A stretch of 64,000 bases of DNA from Capsaspora owczarzaki ATCC 30864 (lineage: Eukaryota > Opisthokonta > Filasterea), in the NCBI RefSeq assembly GCF_000151315.2, contig NW_011887308.1, forward strand, positions 311,649 to 375,648, given 5' to 3'. Shown one piece after another: positions 52,279 to 64,000 of the stretch. Positions within the stretch are counted from its first letter, which is position 1; the number at the start of each line of letters is the position of its first letter. The notes under the pieces were generated by a model that worked only from the letters and a program-made list of their open reading frames with translations, had not been told where the DNA came from and ran no database searches. The translations under genes and the position numbers were made by a program.

Positions 52279-54029
52279 TCACGTAATGCGAGCACGAGAA
52301 CTTGTTGGCGAATCGTCCAGTGCGGGCAGCGAAAGCCGTCGTTTGACGCCAACAGAGGGCTGGGTCCGCTGCGAAAACATTTGGATGCCAGTCTGGGATC
52401 CTGCGGAGGAAGCTTGGGATGAATGCATGGGTGAGCCCGCACTGCCAGTCCGAGAGGGCTCTTGAGCAGCAGCAGCCGCAGCTGCGGCCAGGGCAAACGA
52501 CGCGTCGGCTGCAAACAAGATGAGCTGTTGTGAAGATGCAAACTCGTCCGAAAGCTCCGCTTCTGCGACCGCCATGCTGCCGTTGCTACGCCCGGCGGTC
52601 GGAAGTGCTGCTGCCAGTGTTGGTGCTACGGCAGTTTCAGCTGGGCGGTCGGGAGAAAGCGAACGTAACAGTGCCTTGGTTTGTGTGTTTCGCCGACCAC
52701 GAGATCGGTTTGATGGTGCTGGAAACGGTGCGTCAGATCCAGATGCGATGCCAACTCGCTCGTAGCGTGGTTCCGATAGTCGCAAAGTTGAGACATGAGC
52801 AAGGAGCTGTTTTCGACATGGTTGAGCGGCCAATCAAAATTTCAAAAGTCAAACTACTTCAAAACTCACCACCAACACCCAACTCCCGCACTCGCCACGC
52901 TCAAAAGCTTACCATTCGCGCCGCAAGGGGCCGACAATGCAGTGCCTGAACAAACTTCGTCACATTCGACCAACAGACAGAAAGCAGCTTGCACGCTCGA
53001 TGTTGCGCCACAATGGCCAAGCGCTGTTCGTCTTGCAAAAAGACGCGCATAAGACGCCGACGCAAAAGAGCGCGAGTACCAAGGGCATCATGCAGTGCCG
53101 AGTGAAAGGTTGGGTGCTCCAGCTCGTCGACCCGCTCCGACCAAGCGCTTGTTGCGGCGTCAAGTTTTGTGGGGAGAAATCGATTCATCGCCAAAATGCA
53201 ACGATCAATGTTAAACGGCGCGGATCCCAACTCTGTCATGATGGCCTAATGGGGTTTTTGTTTCCATCCACGACGCAACAGCAAATACACATGAGAAACG
53301 GGGGCGGCAAAACCAAATTTCTGTACAACAAACGGAAAATACAAAAAAAAAAAAATCAGCAGGAGCAGCGCGGCAATCCTTACTTCTGTTCGAAGATCGG
53401 TTGTGAGCTCAAAGTACTTGTGCGGATCTGGTGGAGTGAGAATGGTCTGAGGTTGGGACGAGTCGTAGCAAATGGGACCAATCGCTTCAAGCAGATTCAG
53501 CGCGGCTGGCAACTCGCTCGCCTTCCCGCGCTCGGCCAGCTCAGACAGCCCCGTGATGATCAATCCATGCGATGTGGATGCTGCGAGCCCATCCGGCGGC
53601 TCGAGTCGCTCGACTGGACACACGGTCGCGAGTGCTGGTGTTTTTGTCGTAGTTGTTTCAAGCAAGCAAAAGTCAGCGAAAGTAAGCGAAACACGCGTCA
53701 AATGCATCAGCAACGAGACGAGATGTTGTTCTCGTTCAAAGAAGGTGGCTTTGTGGTGGGACTTGCTGGCAAGTGAGCTTTGGTTTTGGCGCTTTACCTT
53801 GGACGAAAGAACGATCGCGGCGTTCGCACGCAAAGGCGAGCATCCACGCGAGGACGGCGTCGTCTGTGCGCGTCGTCGTGGTCATCGTCGTCGTTTGGGA
53901 ACGAGTGCTGGCATCAGCACTGACGCAGGAAGCGCTTGACGAGGAGTGGTCTGGGGATGCGACGCGCTGCTGCTTCGTGGCTGGATCGCGCGTTGTGGCG
54001 CCAAATCCGAATTGGCGCCAAGGCTGCAT
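52279..54029 (-). CDS. Unrecognised four-exon gene
   Basis: Exons 54029-53798, 53634-53384, 53245-52913 and 52806-52279 join in frame with GT-AG introns of 106-163 nt and give 447 residues. The start at 54029 is the most upstream Met in frame with exon 1; a Met inside (MTTTTRTDDAVL) is an alternative. The N-terminus is Ser/Thr-rich, then a hydrophobic helix AVLAWMLAFACERR. The middle exons are well-ordered and helical (LIITGLSELAERGK, ALNLLEAIGPICYD, ALLRRRLMRVFLQDEQRLAIV, KLLSVCWSNVTKFVQALHC). The last exon is low-complexity with poly-Ala and a basic VKRRLSLP near the end. I know no family with this pattern. The steady reading frame across four exons is the main support. Confidence 0.6.
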
Positions 54030-54760
54030 CCAGCAAAAAAGGCTCGAATCGCTGTCGTGCGATTGGAACGCGCGAGCTCGATCTTGATTGTGTGTACTTG
54101 TTTTGTTTGGTGATAAAACACGGCAGCGGACTTGTGAGCTGTGGGGAGGCCAATTTTTCGGAGCGTCCGGGCAGCAAAGTGAAGAAAGAAAATGAATGAC
54201 TGCCAGTCCCCGCCAAGCCAGACTTGGTGAAGTTTGAGCGGCGAATATCGCTGATACACTGATTGTGCGGTTTTGGTACAGTACTTTACGGCCACGGTTG
54301 CAAGATGTGGCGAGCGATTCCTGAGCAGCTCACGTTCGAATGGATCAAAGCGCTTGTCAACTCCGATTCATTCCCACAGATTGACTCTTGACTGTGGTGT
54401 TCCATCCACGAGCTACGACCTGTTTTTGGTTGCTCTTGATTGGCTCGAAGAGCTCAGAAAGTGTCGACTGCATTATCGAGCAATCGCTCCTCTGCACAGA
54501 TCAAAATCGCTCGTCCTGTGCCTCCGGTCCCCCCCCCCCTCTTCGGCAAAGCAGGCTGTAAAAAAAGGTGCTACATCACATTCAGCGAATTTTGATGAGA
54601 CACGAGCGCCGAATGACGTGCTTTGCGACATTGCTGTCTGATTGTGTAATCACGGTTTGCTGCAACCAAAAAAGCTCAGAGCGTTCTTAAGCCAAACTGA
54701 ACTTTAGTCGCCAGTCCTTTATTTTTGCTGCAAGATCATTGACGCACTTTGCCACACATC
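54030..54760. other. Divergent intergenic region
   Basis: 731 bp between the minus-strand gene starting at 54029 and the RNA-repair fusion starting at 54761. It holds a C run at about 54530. An open frame of 122 codons on the plus strand (54273-54641) has no family signal and is left out. Confidence 0.45.
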
Positions 54761-57700
54761 ATGTTGCCTGGATCGACATCGCGGTCGACTTCCGGCAAGG
54801 GTAAAGCAGCCGCGTCGACGAATGATGACGCTGATGGAGCCGCTGAAGGGAGCATCAAGTTGCGCACGAGCGAGGACGTGTACCATCGTCTGATCTGGCA
54901 GGACACTGAACCCGACGCCGCCTCAAACAACGGTGTCAACAATGACAATGACGACCACGGACAGGCCTACGCAGCGGACGGCGAGGCTCAGGGCGCCAGA
55001 GCAGCCGCCGATCGTGCTGCAGCCGCTCTAGCGGGTGAACCATTCGATTCGCGCACAATTGCTCGCGTGCGCGTCCGGATGGGCTACGAAGACCGCATTC
55101 TGGGCATGGTCGAGACATCGCTGCTCGAGTGGAAGCCAATGCCAATCGGCGATATTCCGTGGCATCGTGTGTGGTATTACCGGTAAGGCATTTGGTTGAA
55201 AACTATTACATCATCTGGATTGTCAGCATTCTCGCAGCCACAGCACACACCACACGCTCACCCCTGTGGCCAGCAAATGAGAAATCGGATGAAGAAGGTG
55301 AACCAACGAGATCTGCAGAAAATCACTGGCAGGCGAAGGACTTGCGGCGAAGAAGGCAGAGAAGGAACGAATTGCTGCGATTGGCCGAGTTTCGCATCGA
55401 AATGCCGCCAATGCACGACGTGAACACTGTTTGAACACTGACGACGTGAACACTGTTTGAACACTGACTTGATCCGTTTGATGTGTGGCATCGCTTCTTC
55501 TTTTTCGGTTTTTCCCCCCCCCCCCAAGTGTGGACGACCAACTCATCTGGGATCGCGCAGAACGCGTGGACTTTGTGTTTGGATCGGGCAACGTACCGGC
55601 ATCGGGATTGTGCCCAAGTTTCGCCAAGTCGCGATACGCGTCTGCATTGAAAAACACGGCCAAAATGCACGCCATTGAACAAGCGCGTCGTGGCGGCGGT
55701 AGCTCACGTGGGCGTGGTCGAGGCAAGCAGGGTGGTGCGGCATCGGACGCCGTCGCAATGGCGTCGGCAGGTGTGGGTGCAACCATGGCTGCCACTCGCT
55801 CGGCCCATTCCAACGGTGCGTTCGTGCCCAAGGGCATCACCATGCTCAACGTGTATCGATTTGATGCAGCTCAAGGAGACTGGATTGTCGATGGTGCTTC
55901 GCCCAGCGACCAGCCGATCGCTCAGGAATATCTGGCTCGGGCTCGCGCACGCGATCAGCTCAAAATCGTGACTTTCAACGTCTTGTTTGATGTCTATCAG
56001 CCAGAGCTCATCCATACAAAGGAACGGACGCCACGTATGCTGGCCTTCCTCGAGTCGCTTGACGCGGACGTGATTGCGCTGCAAGAAGTGACTGGGCACT
56101 TTCTCGCCCAGCTGCTCGAGGCTCCGTGGGTTCGCGCGAGCTATGCCGTGTCCGATATCCCCGGTGGTCCCACGCAAAATCCGACTGGCCAGCTGCTCAT
56201 GTCCCGGCTTCCCTTTGAAGAGTGAGTTTTTTGGACGTGGCTTGTGAAGAAGAAATGCGAGGTGCGAGGCGGGGTTCTCACATCCTGAATATTATTGGTT
56301 GCGTGATGCAGTCTTTCCATGTCTCAGATCAACGCGAAAAAGAAGGCAGTGGTTGGACGCTTGCAAGGCTTGCATCCAGACCGGTTGACCAAGATGATTG
56401 TTTTGCACCTCACCAGCAACATGCATGGCGATGCCAGCCTGCGTCGTCGCTCCCAGTTGACGAGCATTGTTCAGCAACTGTGTTCTCCTGGTAAGTGTTT
56501 GTTCGTGGTGGGCTGCGGGTGGCTGGTTTTTTTTTGTTTGTTTGTTTGTGTTTCAGGAATTTTCCGATGATAGACTCAATTCATGATTGGTACTGAATTC
56601 TGTCTGCAGATGAAGACACGGTGTTGCTGGGTGACTTCAACATGTTCTCCTCGGAAACGCTGGCGCCGCGATTGCAGGACGTCTGGGCGCATTTGCATCC
56701 CAACGACGATGGATTCACCTTTGACTCAAAGCACAACCCACTCGCTGCCATCATCTCCCCCAATGGCACGCGTGAGCGGCTTGATCGCATTTGCCTGTTC
56801 AGTCCGTCGCGGTGCTCTCTCAAAGCAGCAGGCATTTCGATTGTGGGGCGTGAACCGTTCGAGTTTGTTCCGACTGCCCCAGCAACTGATGCAGCTGCTG
56901 CTGCTGCTGCTGCTGCTGCGGAGCCGCTGGCACCAATCTCTTGCATGCTTTCCGATCATTATGGTCTTGAATGCACCCTGCAGACACGCGGTGACTTTGA
57001 CCCATCCGCAGAGGCCGAAGTTGAGTCCTCGGAGGAGGATGCCCTGTTTGCACTGTCCGCCTTGCCTATGGTGCACCATTCCGCCGTATGCATCATTCCG
57101 AGCCCGGCCATTTGGGCGCCCATTCAAGCCATTCGAGCCAAGCACGACAAGTCGTTTGACCGATGGATGCCTCACATTAATCTCGTTTATGGGTTTATTG
57201 CAGACGAGGCGGATCAGTTTGACACGGCTGCCAGCCGCTTCACCCGAGCACTCCAAGGCAATGCACCCACCTTCACCATCACTCTTGCCGAGTTTGACAT
57301 GTTCCAGCATGGCCGGAGCTGCACGGTGTTCTTGAAGCCAACCGTCTCGAGCGTGCAGCCTGGACTGGCAGACTTGTTCGTCCCGATTGACGAGGCATCC
57401 GAACGGGCGCGGCTTACATCCCTCGCCGTGCCGCAAGATGAGATTGTCGCCGATCTGAAGCGCCGACATGAACAGCAGGCCATCCTGCATTTGCAGCGGA
57501 TTTTGGAACAGCAGTATCCCCAATGCGTTGAGCAGAGTTCGCGCTCGCCCAAGGGGTTTGTACCTCACCTCACGGTTGCGCAGTTCGGCACATCTGCTGA
57601 GGCGCTACGCTTCATTCGCCAATGGCAGGCCGACTGGAAGCCGCTGACGTTCACAGTGTCGACGGTCAGTTTGATCAGTCGGCATGGAACAGACCCCTTC

Positions 57701-59295
57701 TCCGTGAGCAAGACTGTGTACATTGAGCCGCAGGCTGTCGCCCAAGACGCTGAGGATGGCTTGGTCGCGTCGTCCAATCCAGCCCATGGCGGCGCGAGCT
57801 CATCCAGCAGCGCTGCTCCCTCCAAGAATGCAGCTGCCTTTGCGACCATCGTTTCTGTGTTGAAGCGAATTGTTGGTGAGCATGCCTCCATTCAGCTGAC
57901 CGGATCGCATCAGCTGGGTGTGGACACGAGCGACTCTGACCTGGATGTTCTGTGCTTGGGACCCCACTCGTTGTCGCTCGATGCCTTCCAAGCTGCTGCG
58001 GTGAACGAGTTTGAAGCGAGTAAGGCGTCTTGCTGGAAAGCGGGGGAGGGTTTTCGGTGGTTTTCAATCCATGGTACCGGAAATGTTTGCAAATTGGTAC
58101 TCACGCATTGCCTTTCGTGTTGTTGCTCTTTGCTGTAGTTGGGCTGCGATCCGTGCGACCAGTCTGCGACGCGCTCGTGCCTCTTGTGAAACTGGTCTTC
58201 CGTTCGGGCGCTGAAGCAGACCTGTTGTATGTGCGTCTGCCGGCCGATGCTCATCTTCCCTGCACACCGGCTCAGATCAAGCCGAGAAGCCTCAAAGCCA
58301 TGGATAGCACCGCTCAACTCACGCTGCAAGGCTGGCTGGAGAATGACGCGTTGGTCAATGCCATCCCTCAGCCACTGCTCTCAACCTTCCGCTCACTGTT
58401 GCGAAGGGTGAAGCAGTGGGCCCTTGCTCGTGGAATTTACTCGAATGCAGCGGGCTTTCTAGGCGGGTTTTCGTGGTCTGTGTTGGTCGCACACTTTATG
58501 GTCAAAACCAAACCGTCGCCTCTCGGCGATGAAGACCAGGATTCGACAGGGCGCCCTCTTCTGGCCCTGATGCACGCGTTCTTTGTTCACGTGGCCAACT
58601 GGCCATGGCCGCAGCCGATTCTGCTCAACATGCCGTTGGGTGCCACGCTTCCAGCAGACGCGATTGGCGAGTCTGTCATGCCCGTCATGACACCGACTTG
58701 GCCCACCCGCAACTCTGCGCGAGTCGTCTCCGTCTCAACCCTGAGTGTCATGCGTGCAGAGCTGCAACGTGGCGCAGATCTGACTGCGGCAGCCGATTGC
58801 TCGCTGGCTGCCGTAGCCGACCCGCTGGGCGTGTCGACGTTGGCGAAGGGCATTCTGGTGGTCCAGCTGCAGTGCTTGAACAAGAGCGAGCTTGAGCGTG
58901 GTGCAGGCTGGCTGCTTTCGCGCTTGGGCGTGCTTGTCCATGAGCTCGAGCGCTGTGGTGTTGCCTGCCGACCCTTGCAGCGCGTGCTGCAAAACATCCA
59001 CGAAGGGTACACTCGGGCAGAGCAGGCTGCGGGTGCTCATGGCAAGGCGCCAATGTGCAACTACCCACTCACCGCCACTGCTCTGATTGGCATGTCGCGC
59101 ATGAATGCAGCGGTTGAGGGCACCGCCGCCGCTCCTCCGCCCGACTTTTCCTCGGCGCTGGTGCGCTTCCGCGAAATGTTTGAAGCCTGGTCTGGAAAGG
59201 GGTTTGCAAACCTTGAAATGCTTCCAGTGAAGGCAACCAGCACAGTGGTGGTGGCCGCAGACTTTGCGTACCAGACGCAAGTGCTTGGTCGATGA
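54761..59295 (+). CDS. MJ1316-EEP-2H-PAP fusion, predicted RNA-end repair enzyme
   Basis: Five exons (54761-55182, 55529-56221, 56312-56490, 56610-58019, 58139-59295) encode 1,286 residues. Domains in order: MJ1316/DUF504 (about 29-165; KLRTSEDVYHRLIW, GDIPWHRVWYYR, LIWDRAERVDFVF); endonuclease/exonuclease/phosphatase (about 284-555; LKIVTFNVLFD, DVIALQEVTGHF, VLLGDFNMF near 438, LSDHYGLECT near 546); a 2H phosphoesterase with two motifs, PHINLVYGF (near 620) and PHLTVAQFG (near 750); and a poly(A)-polymerase-type nucleotidyltransferase (about 845-1286; LTGSHQLGVDTSDSDLDVL, then GIYSNAAGFLGGFSWSVLVA). Together the parts could recognise a damaged end, remove a phosphate, open a cyclic phosphate and re-extend the end. 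This is inference from domains known in RNA repair. The first 2H motif is H-x-N rather than H-x-T. A cell location is not evident. Confidence 0.9.
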
Positions 59296-59514
59296 ATGCG
59301 TCGAGCTGTGGGGTTGTGCTTTGATTGTTTGCGTTGTTTGCATTGGTTGTTTGGTTGTCGCCGTTGTTTTTTATTGGTTGTCGCCGTTGTTTTTTAATTA
59401 GTTGTCGTCGTGGATTAAAATGGGCTAGCTCACCGCCATCATTGATTGAACATTGCACAAATTGCTTTTGCTTCTGTGTGTGTGTTTTGTTTTGTTCGTA
59501 CAACTCAACCGTGT

Positions 59515-62500
59515 TCAAGACAATGACGGTTTTGCGGCGCTTCGTTGCTTGATGAGCTTCTCCAACTCGGCAGATTTGCGCGACGCCAGGGCCAGGACGT
59601 CGTGGGGAAGGCCCGCCAACCGAGCTACGTTCAACCCATAGCTGCGGTGAGCAACGCCGTTCGCTAGTTGGTAAAGGAAGGCAATAGACTGGATATCATC
59701 TGGAGTTCCGTCGACGCAGACGAATGCGAAATGTAGTCAGCAAAAAGCCTGAAATTGCTGCAGCTGAAGGGAAAACAAACCAACAAAAAAAACAACGACT
59801 CTGCCAGTACCTGACTCGCTGGGAGGGTTTGCGTCTTCGGGCTCCTCATCGGTATGGCCATTGTCGACAAATGCCATGTGGTGGTTGGACACATGTCGTG
59901 GGTAGGTACTTGCAAACTCACCGAGTGCAGGGTAGTGCGTGACGAAAAGCGTGAGGGGTTTCGACTACGATTCACACCAGTGAGGTGACACGACAACGCA
60001 AACACCAACAAGTTCAAAACAAAAGTTGTGGGTGTGTGTGGGGGGGGAGTGTGTGTGTGTGTGGGTGTGTGTGTGTACCTCTGCTATCAAATAGTCCAAG
60101 GTCGCATGAGCAATAGCTAGACCGTCGAACGTGCTCGTGCCGCGACCGAGCTCATCCAGAATGACGAGCGAGCGATTCGTTGCGTCTTTGAGAATCCGCG
60201 ATGTTTCTTGCATCTCGACCATGAACGTGCTGAAACCTCGCTGAATGTGGTCGGCGGCACCCATTCTGAACAAAAAAGCACATCATCGATGGAAACTCAT
60301 CCAGTGGGCGTCATCGTTCATTCGAGGTTGAGGATGTCATGGTTTGCTACCTACCGAGTGCAAATGGCATCGATGATGCCGATTCGGGCCGATTCGGCGG
60401 GTACCCAGGAACCAATTTGCGCAAGAATCGCCAAAAGTGCAACCTGGCGAATGTAACAACTTTTGCCACCCATGTTTGGGCCCGTCACAATCCGGCAGCG
60501 CAGTGAAGGTTGCTGCAGAACAACAATAGCGAGTGGTCCAGATGAACGACAAGAAGATACGAAGAGGAATCAGCAACGACTGAAAGACAAAACGTACATG
60601 GAGATGGACGTCGTTCGGAACAAATTGACCGGAAAGCAGGACATCCACCATCGGATGTCGGCCTTGCTTGACGTCAATGAGGGCGACATCTTCTGTGGAG
60701 ATGACGGGACGCACATAATTGTCGAGCTTGGCCACTTCAGCGAGCGCATACAGGCAATCGAGTTGAGCGAGACGGTCGACCACCTTGCGGAAGGTGTCGT
60801 AATGTTGGGCGAACTCCCTGTTGGGTTTTTTTTTTCAAACTATAAAGTCAGGCCCGAACATGAGAGGCTGTTCCCAACGCAAACCAAAAGCACTCACGAA
60901 AGCATGCCAGCCCACGCGCGCTCGCAGTCGGTATCCAGTTGTTCTCGAAGCTGATTGAGCTCGCGAAGCTTGGTGGCCACAACAGGAGAGTGGAAGCGCA
61001 CAGTGGCCTTGGTTTCACTCATTTTCAGCCAATCACGAGGAACAAGCTTGAGGCTGGGTTTCTTGACATCGATGAGATACTGTGTGTCGAGCAAAAGCGA
61101 ATTTGGCAAGCAAGGAATTAGAATGACTGTCAACTCTGGAGTGCACAAAACAGATTGCTCCATCGTTGCTCACTTCTTCAGTTAACACAGTCAGGTACTC
61201 GAGCGAAGGCGTGCCCAGCAGCTTTCGAACCTCGCGCAAATGTTGCTGGAGTTGCGCCTCAACCTCGGCAATGGCCTGTAGTAGGAACAAAAACCGAAGA
61301 CACAAAGCGGCATCATTGAGTCGGGAATCAACGTGAACAAAATACATTCCGTTACGAGCGTGCGCGTGTGTGCATTGTCTTACCAACTTTCCACGCGTCA
61401 CGGAGCGAGGCTCTTGAGAAGGGACAAACAAGGACCGCTTGTGCTTTTCTTTGGCACCTTTCGAATCCAGGCGAGTCACAAATTCGGCAATGGTATCAGA
61501 GATTTGAATGTTGCTCTCGCAGATTTGCTTCAGCAGGACGGCGTGGACGCGAGAAAGAGAATGCCGCGTTGAAAACACCTCTCCGGTGCCTTCAGGTGGG
61601 CACCAAAAGCGAAATTCGCCCGACATGCGGTTGAAGGCGTGCAAAAGCATCAAGAATTCCGACGGAGAGCACTGTAGGTCATACAAGTGAGACGTCCGAT
61701 GCGTTGGGATTGAAATTCGCCAGAAGGCAAGAAAACAAGGACTGACCTTTTGATAGTAAATTCGGCACAAACCCTTGTCCAAATCGCCGACACTCTGTAG
61801 CATCTTTTTTGTTTTGGCGAACATTGGCGCTTCGCTTGTCAAGAGCTCTTCGATTGCGTCTTGCCGGTTCAGAATGGCGCTGCTCAAGAACAGCACATGC
61901 AAGTGTGAGCGGGGGGGGGGAAAGAAGCGCAAAAGCAGGGAGCATGTGCATTTGGCAAAGCTATCACCCAACCTTCGATCCAATAGTGGCTGAGCAATCC
62001 AGGTCCGAAGCAGACGCCGTCCGAAAGGAGTGACAGTGTGATTGAGGAGTGCAAACAAGGTGCCGGTCGATCCACCATCGGTCTCATTACGGAAGACTTC
62101 CAAGTTGGAAAGGGTCAACCCATTCAGCAGCATGTGGTTTCGCTGATGGAAGTGGTGCAGGTTGGAGGTCAGCAGCAGAACTTGGTCGAGTCCAAAGTCG
62201 GAGAGGTAGCGCAAGAGCGCCCCAAAGCATCGAACAATCCCCTGCGATAAGTTGAGCACGAGATTGAGAGCAGCAGCGCCATCGGTTGTGGAGGTGGCTT
62301 GACCATCGATTTCCATCAAAGTAGCATGTTCTGTTTGCACAAGCAGTGGCAAGTTAGTTCATGCAGCTATCAGGCTGACGGAAGCTGGAAAGGTCAGATG
62401 GGTGGGTGGATGGGCGACAATCCACCGACACACATACCGTCACTCGACTCGTGCTCGGACGCACTGTGAGAAGACGACTTGGAACGGAGGTGGGCCTCCG

Positions 62501-64000
62501 ATTTGGTGCGCGAAGCAGTAAAAAAACGAGTAATATCGGACACTGCGCTTTGATAATCAAACTGTGCTACGGGGAGGCGTTCAAGGCGTATTTCGGCCTC
62601 ACTTCGACCTCCACCATAGGCCAGCGCAGCAATCAACTGTTCCGTGCGAGTCGAAAGTTGCATTGGCAAAATCAGTTCCGTTGGTCGCAAGTGGGCCAGT
62701 CGCGTTTCGAGCTCGGAGCGAGTCAGGCCGTCAGAGAATTCGTCATAGATTATGTCACCAGTGGAGGGACGAACAGCCTAATACCAGAAAACGCAAGCGC
62801 GGCAGAAAACAGAGGCGATCAGCATTGGTTCCAACGCCGGCCGCCCACTCTTCCGACCTGCATTCCACTTTCCAATCCCCAAGCTCCACGAAACGTACAA
62901 CAATCGCAATCCTAGTGGCGGGCGTGAGTGGACTCGAATGACGCTCTGCAGCGGCCAGTGCAGAGTTGTCGGCGGCAACTAGCTCAAAGATGCTCATTAA
63001 ATAGTGCGAGCTCCCCGTCTCGTCTTCAGCCGAGTCGTTCTCAGCCTCGATGTCGTCTCCAATCAAGGTAGCGCGCGTGTAGAGTCCAGTTAGCTTGCGA
63101 TCGAACGGGGCCGACTTGTTGTCACCCGCGGCTTTCAGCGCGGCGGTTTCCGTCTGCCGCACAACGCCCACCTTGTATCCGAGATTCACCAGACTGCGTT
63201 TTTTTAAAAAAAAAAGAAGATGGCAGCCGTGAGCAATGCAGAAATGGCATCGTTGCTGCCAGTGATAGAGGAGCACGCGTACCGTTTAACATGCACTGGA
63301 AGTCGATGGGTGGGAATACTCGCCGTCATAAAGTTGTGGCTCGGAAAGCAGCCAATGCTGAGCTCCTTTGCCGCAATCTGAGGGCAGAACACAAAAAAGG
63401 CATGGTTGAGTTGTTGCAAAAAGCGCAAGGAGGACAGGACCAGCAAAAGTACTCCTTACTCACCTCAGCATCGTCTCCAAAGAAGCGAAACTTGTACCCG
63501 CATTCGACAAACAGAACAGCATCAGGATGCTGGACCTTGACATCAATGTATTGTTGCTCGAGTTGGGTGAAGGGTGATTTGGCCTTTTTGTTACCGGCAG
63601 CCGCTTTCGGTGTGAGAGCTGCAATCTTGAGACGGAAGAGGCGTCGAGCTTCGTCAACGGCAATACCAGCTGCAGGCGTGCATAGCTTGGCAGAGGTCGA
63701 TGTGGCGGCTGAGGTGCTGGCAGCAGCTTCCGCTCGCTCTTCCAGCTCAGCGTCCATGCGCACGCGAAATTCGGCAAACTTTTTGGAGCGTTGGGTGCCA
63801 CCAGAGCCGCTTGCTGCTGCCGACGCGTGGGGTGCGTTGAATGCAGACAGAACTTTGGCAACGCTCGCGAGTGCTGCAGTCGGCTTGGACTTTGCTGGTT
63901 TCGTGTTGCGGCGTGATGATTTCGCATGGCTTGCGTCGTCCGATTCATGTTCTTCTTCATCCTCTGACGACTCCGATGACGACGACGACTCGGGTTTGGC
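59515..64000 (-). CDS. MSH3: Mismatch repair protein MSH3, 5' end outside window
   Basis: With MSH2 it forms MutS-beta, which binds insertion/deletion loops. Fourteen exons are visible: 64000-63464 (5' end cut), 63377-63283, 63193-62899, 62777-62438, 62330-61973, 61879-61747, 61671-61384, 61275-61174, 61079-60898, 60817-60598, 60512-60355, 60265-60079, 59964-59811, 59699-59515; 1,077 residues. The mismatch-binding domain reads [22 protein letters not shown] and [11 protein letters not shown], then [35 protein letters not shown] and [18 protein letters not shown], which distinguish MSH3 from MSH6. ATPase motifs are [10 protein letters not shown] (Walker A), [26 protein letters not shown] (Walker B) and LFVTHY. 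It ends with [12 protein letters not shown] and a helical dimer region. The exposed N-terminal part is Ser/acidic and basic. Its 3' end faces the RNA-repair fusion at 219 bp. Confidence 0.95.
60043..60078 (+). repeat. GT-rich microsatellite in an MSH3 intron
   Basis: Imperfect TG/GGGTG repeat directly after the donor of the Walker B exon; on the coding strand the intron starts with GTACACACAC. Confidence 0.9.

Noticed and set aside
54273-54641. 122-codon plus-strand open frame
   Set aside because: No family signal, no splice support and no conserved-looking pattern.
1-64000. CRISPR arrays, operons, riboswitches, bacterial promoters
   Set aside because: The genes are spliced eukaryotic genes; no direct-repeat/spacer arrays or bacterial signals were seen.
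1-64000. LTR retroelements or other virus-like elements
   Set aside because: No long terminal repeats, reverse transcriptase, integrase or capsid-like frames were recognised.

Overview
The window reads as a compact, intron-rich nuclear genome of a single-celled eukaryote close to animals and fungi. The animal-type Rac, the TK1-type thymidine kinase, SVOP-like transporter, PGAP1, a dynactin p24-like protein and pogo-type DNA transposons suggest a unicellular holozoan; a Capsaspora-like filasterean would fit, but this is inference from gene content. Introns are mostly 50-200 nt with GT-AG ends and carry long A or T homopolymers. All multi-exon models below were spliced by eye from reading frame, splice sites and remembered family sequence, so single boundaries may be off.

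Layout, left to right. (1) 1-498: 3'-truncated gene for a secreted cysteine-rich protein. (2) 1247-3525: pogo-like element whose transposase has lost its DDE domain. (3) 4652-7026: SAP + P-loop NTPase + REase-like protein of the Crinkler/RHS type. (4) 7554-8651: SF3B5 in five exons. (5) 9431-11658: Rac with a 1.6-kb first intron. (6) 12704-14222: thymidine kinase. (7) 14398-18412: topoisomerase III alpha. (8) 18762-19579: dynactin p24-like. (9) 19771-22885: tRNA m2,2G26 methyltransferase Trm1. (10) 23677-39547: a 4,954-residue membrane protein, nearly all in one 14.8-kb exon. (11) 39757-43470: PGAP1. (12) 43928-45627: SVOP-like transporter. (13) 45871-47566: one or two unrecognised genes. (14) 47707-50896: an intact-looking pogo-like element. 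(15) 50978-51691: stand-alone MJ1316-domain protein. (16) 52279-54029: unrecognised four-exon gene. (17) 54761-59295: MJ1316-EEP-2H-PAP fusion, a predicted RNA-end repair enzyme. (18) 59515-64000: MSH3, its 5' end cut by the window.

From SF3B5 to the transporter the genes alternate strand, in divergent and convergent pairs; convergent 3' ends are mostly about 170-220 bp apart. There are no operons. The genes cover DNA and RNA maintenance (TOP3A, MSH3, TK, TRM1, the RNA-repair fusion), cell-surface work (giant protein, PGAP1, transporter, Rac) and genetic conflict (two transposons, Crinkler-type protein).

The items most worth following are the giant adhesion-plus-channel-like protein, the four-domain RNA-repair fusion with its stand-alone MJ1316 relative 3 kb away, the Crinkler/RHS-type protein, and the two pogo elements that share a four-copy end layout.
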